Both the position numbers and the translations under genes were made by a program. This document shows positions 61,128-64,000 of a DNA stretch of 64,000 nt, in pieces. The notes under the pieces were generated by a model. That model was not told the DNA's origin and searched no databases. It saw only the letters and a list, made by a program, of their open reading frames with translations. Source of the DNA: Mantis religiosa (Eukaryota; Arthropoda; Insecta; Mantodea; Mantidae); assembly GCA_030765055.1 (NCBI GenBank), contig CM060950.1, positions 464,640,236-464,704,235 of the forward strand, read 5' to 3'. How positions within the stretch are numbered: position 1 is the first letter of the stretch; each line of letters starts with the position of its first letter.

Positions 61128-61345
61128 ACTTAAGTACTTAAAATTGTAAATCGCCACAAACTGTGTATCTCGAATACGAGAGCCCCTAGTGATTTACTGG
61201 GGAAATATACATGAGAACGCAATGTCAGGACGGCACGTTGGCCAGGGTAGCTCAATGGGTAAGAGCGACTGGACGGAAACGAGGAGATCCGTGGTTCAGA
61301 CCCCGGCCATTGCATTGAATTTTTTAGTTTAAGTCTATCAGAAAC
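61128..61345 (+). repeat. SINE-B copy, diverged
   Basis: cttaagtacttaaaattgta, a gagagcccctagtgatttac variant, head with A box (tagctcaatgggtaagagcg) and B box (ggttcagaccccgg), ending ttgaattttttagttt. Confidence 0.75.
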
Positions 61346-62845
61346 GTAAAAGTCTAATTATTATGTTAAATAATGCTACATCAACGGCAGTGAACTAACT
61401 GTACATAATGTTGTGAAAGAGGCTCAAAATTCAAAGAGAGCGGGTGAAAAAGTTTCAGCACCACCCACGTCCTAAAAAGTTCGAACTCCACGATTTTGAA
61501 AGATGTGTTGTGTACAGAACTTTTCTCGAGTTTTTAGAAAAGAGAAGAGAAATTCCTACAGTAGTTACGTAAACTTACGAATGTTGTTAAAGTAAATATT
61601 CCTTTTGGAGATAGGACACATTTTAGAGAATACTTAAAGACATGGAATATCGATTTAGCAAGAAAGAGAAAAGCTATACGTCGTGTCACGGTATGCTGAT
61701 GGTCAGACTGTTGTATGTTCCCGCCTTCTCTGACCCCCTCAGAATAAAGTTGTTGAGTGCAAGGGAATAATAATATGGGGTGCATTTTTTCTTTTTGTTG
61801 TATGATCAATAATAACACAGGTTAGTGTCTATAAATAATATATTTCCATACTCCAAATCTTTACCTCTCTTATATAATGTAATACTCGAGCTTTACTTCA
61901 CTGTTATACAAATAAAATGTAATTCTCTAAAATACAAAAATGTGATTTCTAATTTGGGTTACATTTTCCGGTGTTAATTTAGAGCAAAAGTTCACACTAC
62001 TTAATGCCTGTATTAAGGGCACTGGGACGTTATTTTTACCCAGACAAGGCTAATTTTTACCAATATTAAAATGTAAATATATAGAAGCTAAACATTATCA
62101 GAAATTGAAGTTCGGTATGATTAATGTATAAGGATGTGTGCATTTAACTACTGTATAATATTTAAATTACGCTCACATAGGTCCATGCAAAAGAAGCATA
62201 AATCACACCGTGTGTCCTGAAAAAATATTACACCCTATATTTCAGGTGCACTTTACTTGTAGGAATTTAAAGCTACATGCACCAAGTTTTATCCTAAATA
62301 ACCTAAGATACAGTTTTGTAATATCGGCTAAATCAAAACCCCATATAGTTTATACTATGCACATGAATTAGTTTTGAGTATAAAAAAAGATAATATTTTC
62401 AAGGACTGAATATTTGTTTTCATCCATTTTATAAATCACATGAAAATAAATGTTAGCCGAATGTGCTAAAGGAACATTGACAAATAAGCATTACAAATAA
62501 GCATAGTTTTTAAAAAACATGCACCTAAAGTATGAAAAATCAAGGTTTTGGGAAATCACGATGAAAGATTAAGCACCATTCTCAGGAAGTGGGCGTATCA
62601 TTACGCCGCCATCTTTAAATTGACGAATTAAAGGGCTTTAATACCAGCTGACAGCCTATGTTATATATCATTTTAAAGCTGAAGAATTATATCATTTTTT
62701 AACATTAAAAACAAAAAATGGATTTTTTGAAACCTATCGACCTCCCAGTGCCCTTAAACATGATTATTTGATACCCTAAGTGAAAATCCAAGGTTCTTAT
62801 CCCGACTTGTCCCATTTTGGTGCCTAATTACTAGACAGGTCTTTT
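61346..62845. other. Repeat X copy 2 (61760-61952), otherwise unassigned
   Basis: 61760-61952 matches 46454-46643. The rest is AT-rich with no recognised family. Confidence 0.5.
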
Positions 62846-63480
62846 TTATTTACTTATTTTTCTCACACACTTTTCACAACAGAACCTATTGGAACTATCA
62901 CCTGCACAAACCGTGTGTGCCCAGCTGAAACATTTGCAGCAACTTATACATGTTTCTCCGTCTCGGACCTCCAAGATAGGGCCTGCACAATACAAGCACT
63001 CCACATCTTCATCCACATCATCGTCGTCGTCCTCGTCGTCGTCACTCTCGTTTCTCCACCCTTCCGATTCCAGAAGCACAAAGAATCTTCGTCCTAGGAG
63101 GAAGAAGATTCAGCACAGAACTTCTTTCCTTTTCTGGTTGTCTTTGTCGCTTTGGTTTGCAATGCTAAGGTCCATCTGACTTTTGGTGGAGTCTTGTCCG
63201 CCTTCTTTGACTTCTTTTCAGTGAGCTGAGCTTTGTATGGCGAGCTTGTAATTACACAAGATGTCCCAACTCGAGATGGATTGGCTTGTTCTGATGAACT
63301 TGCCTTCTGCTTCAGTGTTGGGTTGGGCTGATGTCTGCCGTCAGGATCAATCTCCTCTGGGAAGCAGGTGGATCTGTCACTTCTGCCACATTTTTAGATT
63401 CAGAAGCTTCATCGTGTTCATTGTAAGTTTCATTTTCATGGATTGTAAAAATCTTGAGGCCTGAAAATGTTGGGCTTGAA
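62846..63480 (-). pseudogene. Transposase C-terminus with PHD-type zinc finger, decayed
   Basis: On the minus strand an acidic run (about 12 Asp/Glu) precedes a complete C4HC3 PHD-like finger at 62850-62985: CLYC, then SCCKCFSWAHTVC, then CCEKC, with the Trp two residues before the His. Upstream, pieces in shifting frames (TSCVITSSPYKAQLTEKKSK; RWTLALQTKATKTTRKRKKF; SGLKIFTIHENETYNEHDEA) look like the low-complexity linker between a DDE domain and the finger. A linker plus a terminal PHD finger is common in insect pogo/Tigger-type transposases. The DDE domain is not in the window. A host PHD protein cannot be excluded, but the frame changes and repeat context argue for a relic. Confidence 0.5.
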
Positions 63481-63581
63481 TGTATATATTCCCGTTTTGC
63501 GGAACCCACTACTAGCTGTTTCTGCAGTGGCTGCACGTAGATAGGCTTTTTCAAAAGAGATTTCCTATCTGCTAATTTTTT

Positions 63582-63817
63582 TTTTAATTTTACGTCCTTC
63601 AACCTTAAGTCATATCGGACGATGAATGAAATGGGTAAAATGATGCTCAAATGTGTCCATGGTCCATGGAGCTTAGAGGTACCTGACATTCGTCTTACAG
63701 GATAAGGGAAAACCCCCGGAAAAACCTTATCCAGGTAACTCATCCTAACGGAGATTCGAACTCGGGACTCTGGAACGTGTGGCAGACATGCTACCATCTA
63801 CGCTACCGAGGCGGGCT
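63582..63817 (-). repeat. SINE-A copy
   Basis: Complete on the minus strand: gcccgcctcggtagcgtaga head at the right, B box, body and tail, with the T run (A tail) at 63580-63591. Confidence 0.88.
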
Positions 63818-64000
63818 ATTTTTCTGGTAAACTGGAACCGTTCGACCAATAAGATTTTTCAGTCATGTTTCGATTTCCTGGCAGTAGAAGTTAAGTTTCT
63901 AGCATGAATATTAAAAGTATAATAGTGTGTCCTAATATGGGGTACCCCTAATTAAGCTCTCCATGGTACCCCATAATAGGGAACTCGCCATTTTTAATTT
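63818..64000. other. Right edge with a 9-bp inverted repeat
   Basis: tggggtacc (63938-63946) and ggtacccca (63965-63973) are perfect inverted copies in a cctaatatgggg context that recalls the starts of repeat X. Possibly the end of the element containing the PHD relic. Confidence 0.4.

Overview
This is eukaryotic, AT-rich, repeat-dominated DNA, almost certainly from an insect. Several mariner families, tRNA-derived SINEs, a Penelope-like element with a GIY-YIG domain, hAT, P-like and IS630-like transposase remnants and LINE reverse transcriptase pieces lie together with long satellites. A large orthopteroid or cockroach-type genome would fit, but the species cannot be proved from sequence alone. 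I see no convincing host gene: every protein-like segment I can identify belongs to a transposable element, and nearly all are broken.

Layout. 1-5 kb: SINE-B, an internally deleted mariner, a hAT C-terminus, and a 1.02 kb terminal-inverted-repeat element with an IS630-like transposase relic. 5-11.9 kb: three SINE families, a mariner deletion derivative, and a Penelope-like element split by a foldback insertion that itself holds a SINE. 12.8-27.9 kb: four long tandem arrays. These are a satellite made from the SINE-A 3' tail, a 73-bp satellite made from part of SINE-B, a 112-bp satellite, and a second SINE-A tail satellite, with CT/GA runs at the array edges. 27.9-39.5 kb: two copies of one 5.3 kb segment on either side of an exactly 1,000-base N gap, arranged like an unmerged contig overlap. 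Each copy holds a mariner, a LINE whose 3' tail is a (TACA)n microsatellite of more than 400 bp, a MITE, a LINE 3' end, a hammerhead-like RNA motif and a second mariner type. 39.5-46 kb: SINEs, a GC-rich gag-like retroelement, and a THAP-domain P-like transposase pseudogene. 46-54 kb: a third SINE-A tail satellite and a tandem SINE-B array. 54-64 kb: a LINE with a mariner inside it, a nearly full-length mariner split by a gag-derived insertion with a 13-bp target-site duplication, and a PHD-finger transposase relic.

How the parts relate. One mariner family is present as a 1.3 kb long copy, four copies with one shared internal deletion, one with a different deletion, and a truncated end. The IS630-like element has a 369-bp MITE derivative. 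SINE-A and SINE-B have each seeded satellites. The window is best read as a record of elements decaying into non-autonomous derivatives and then into tandem DNA.
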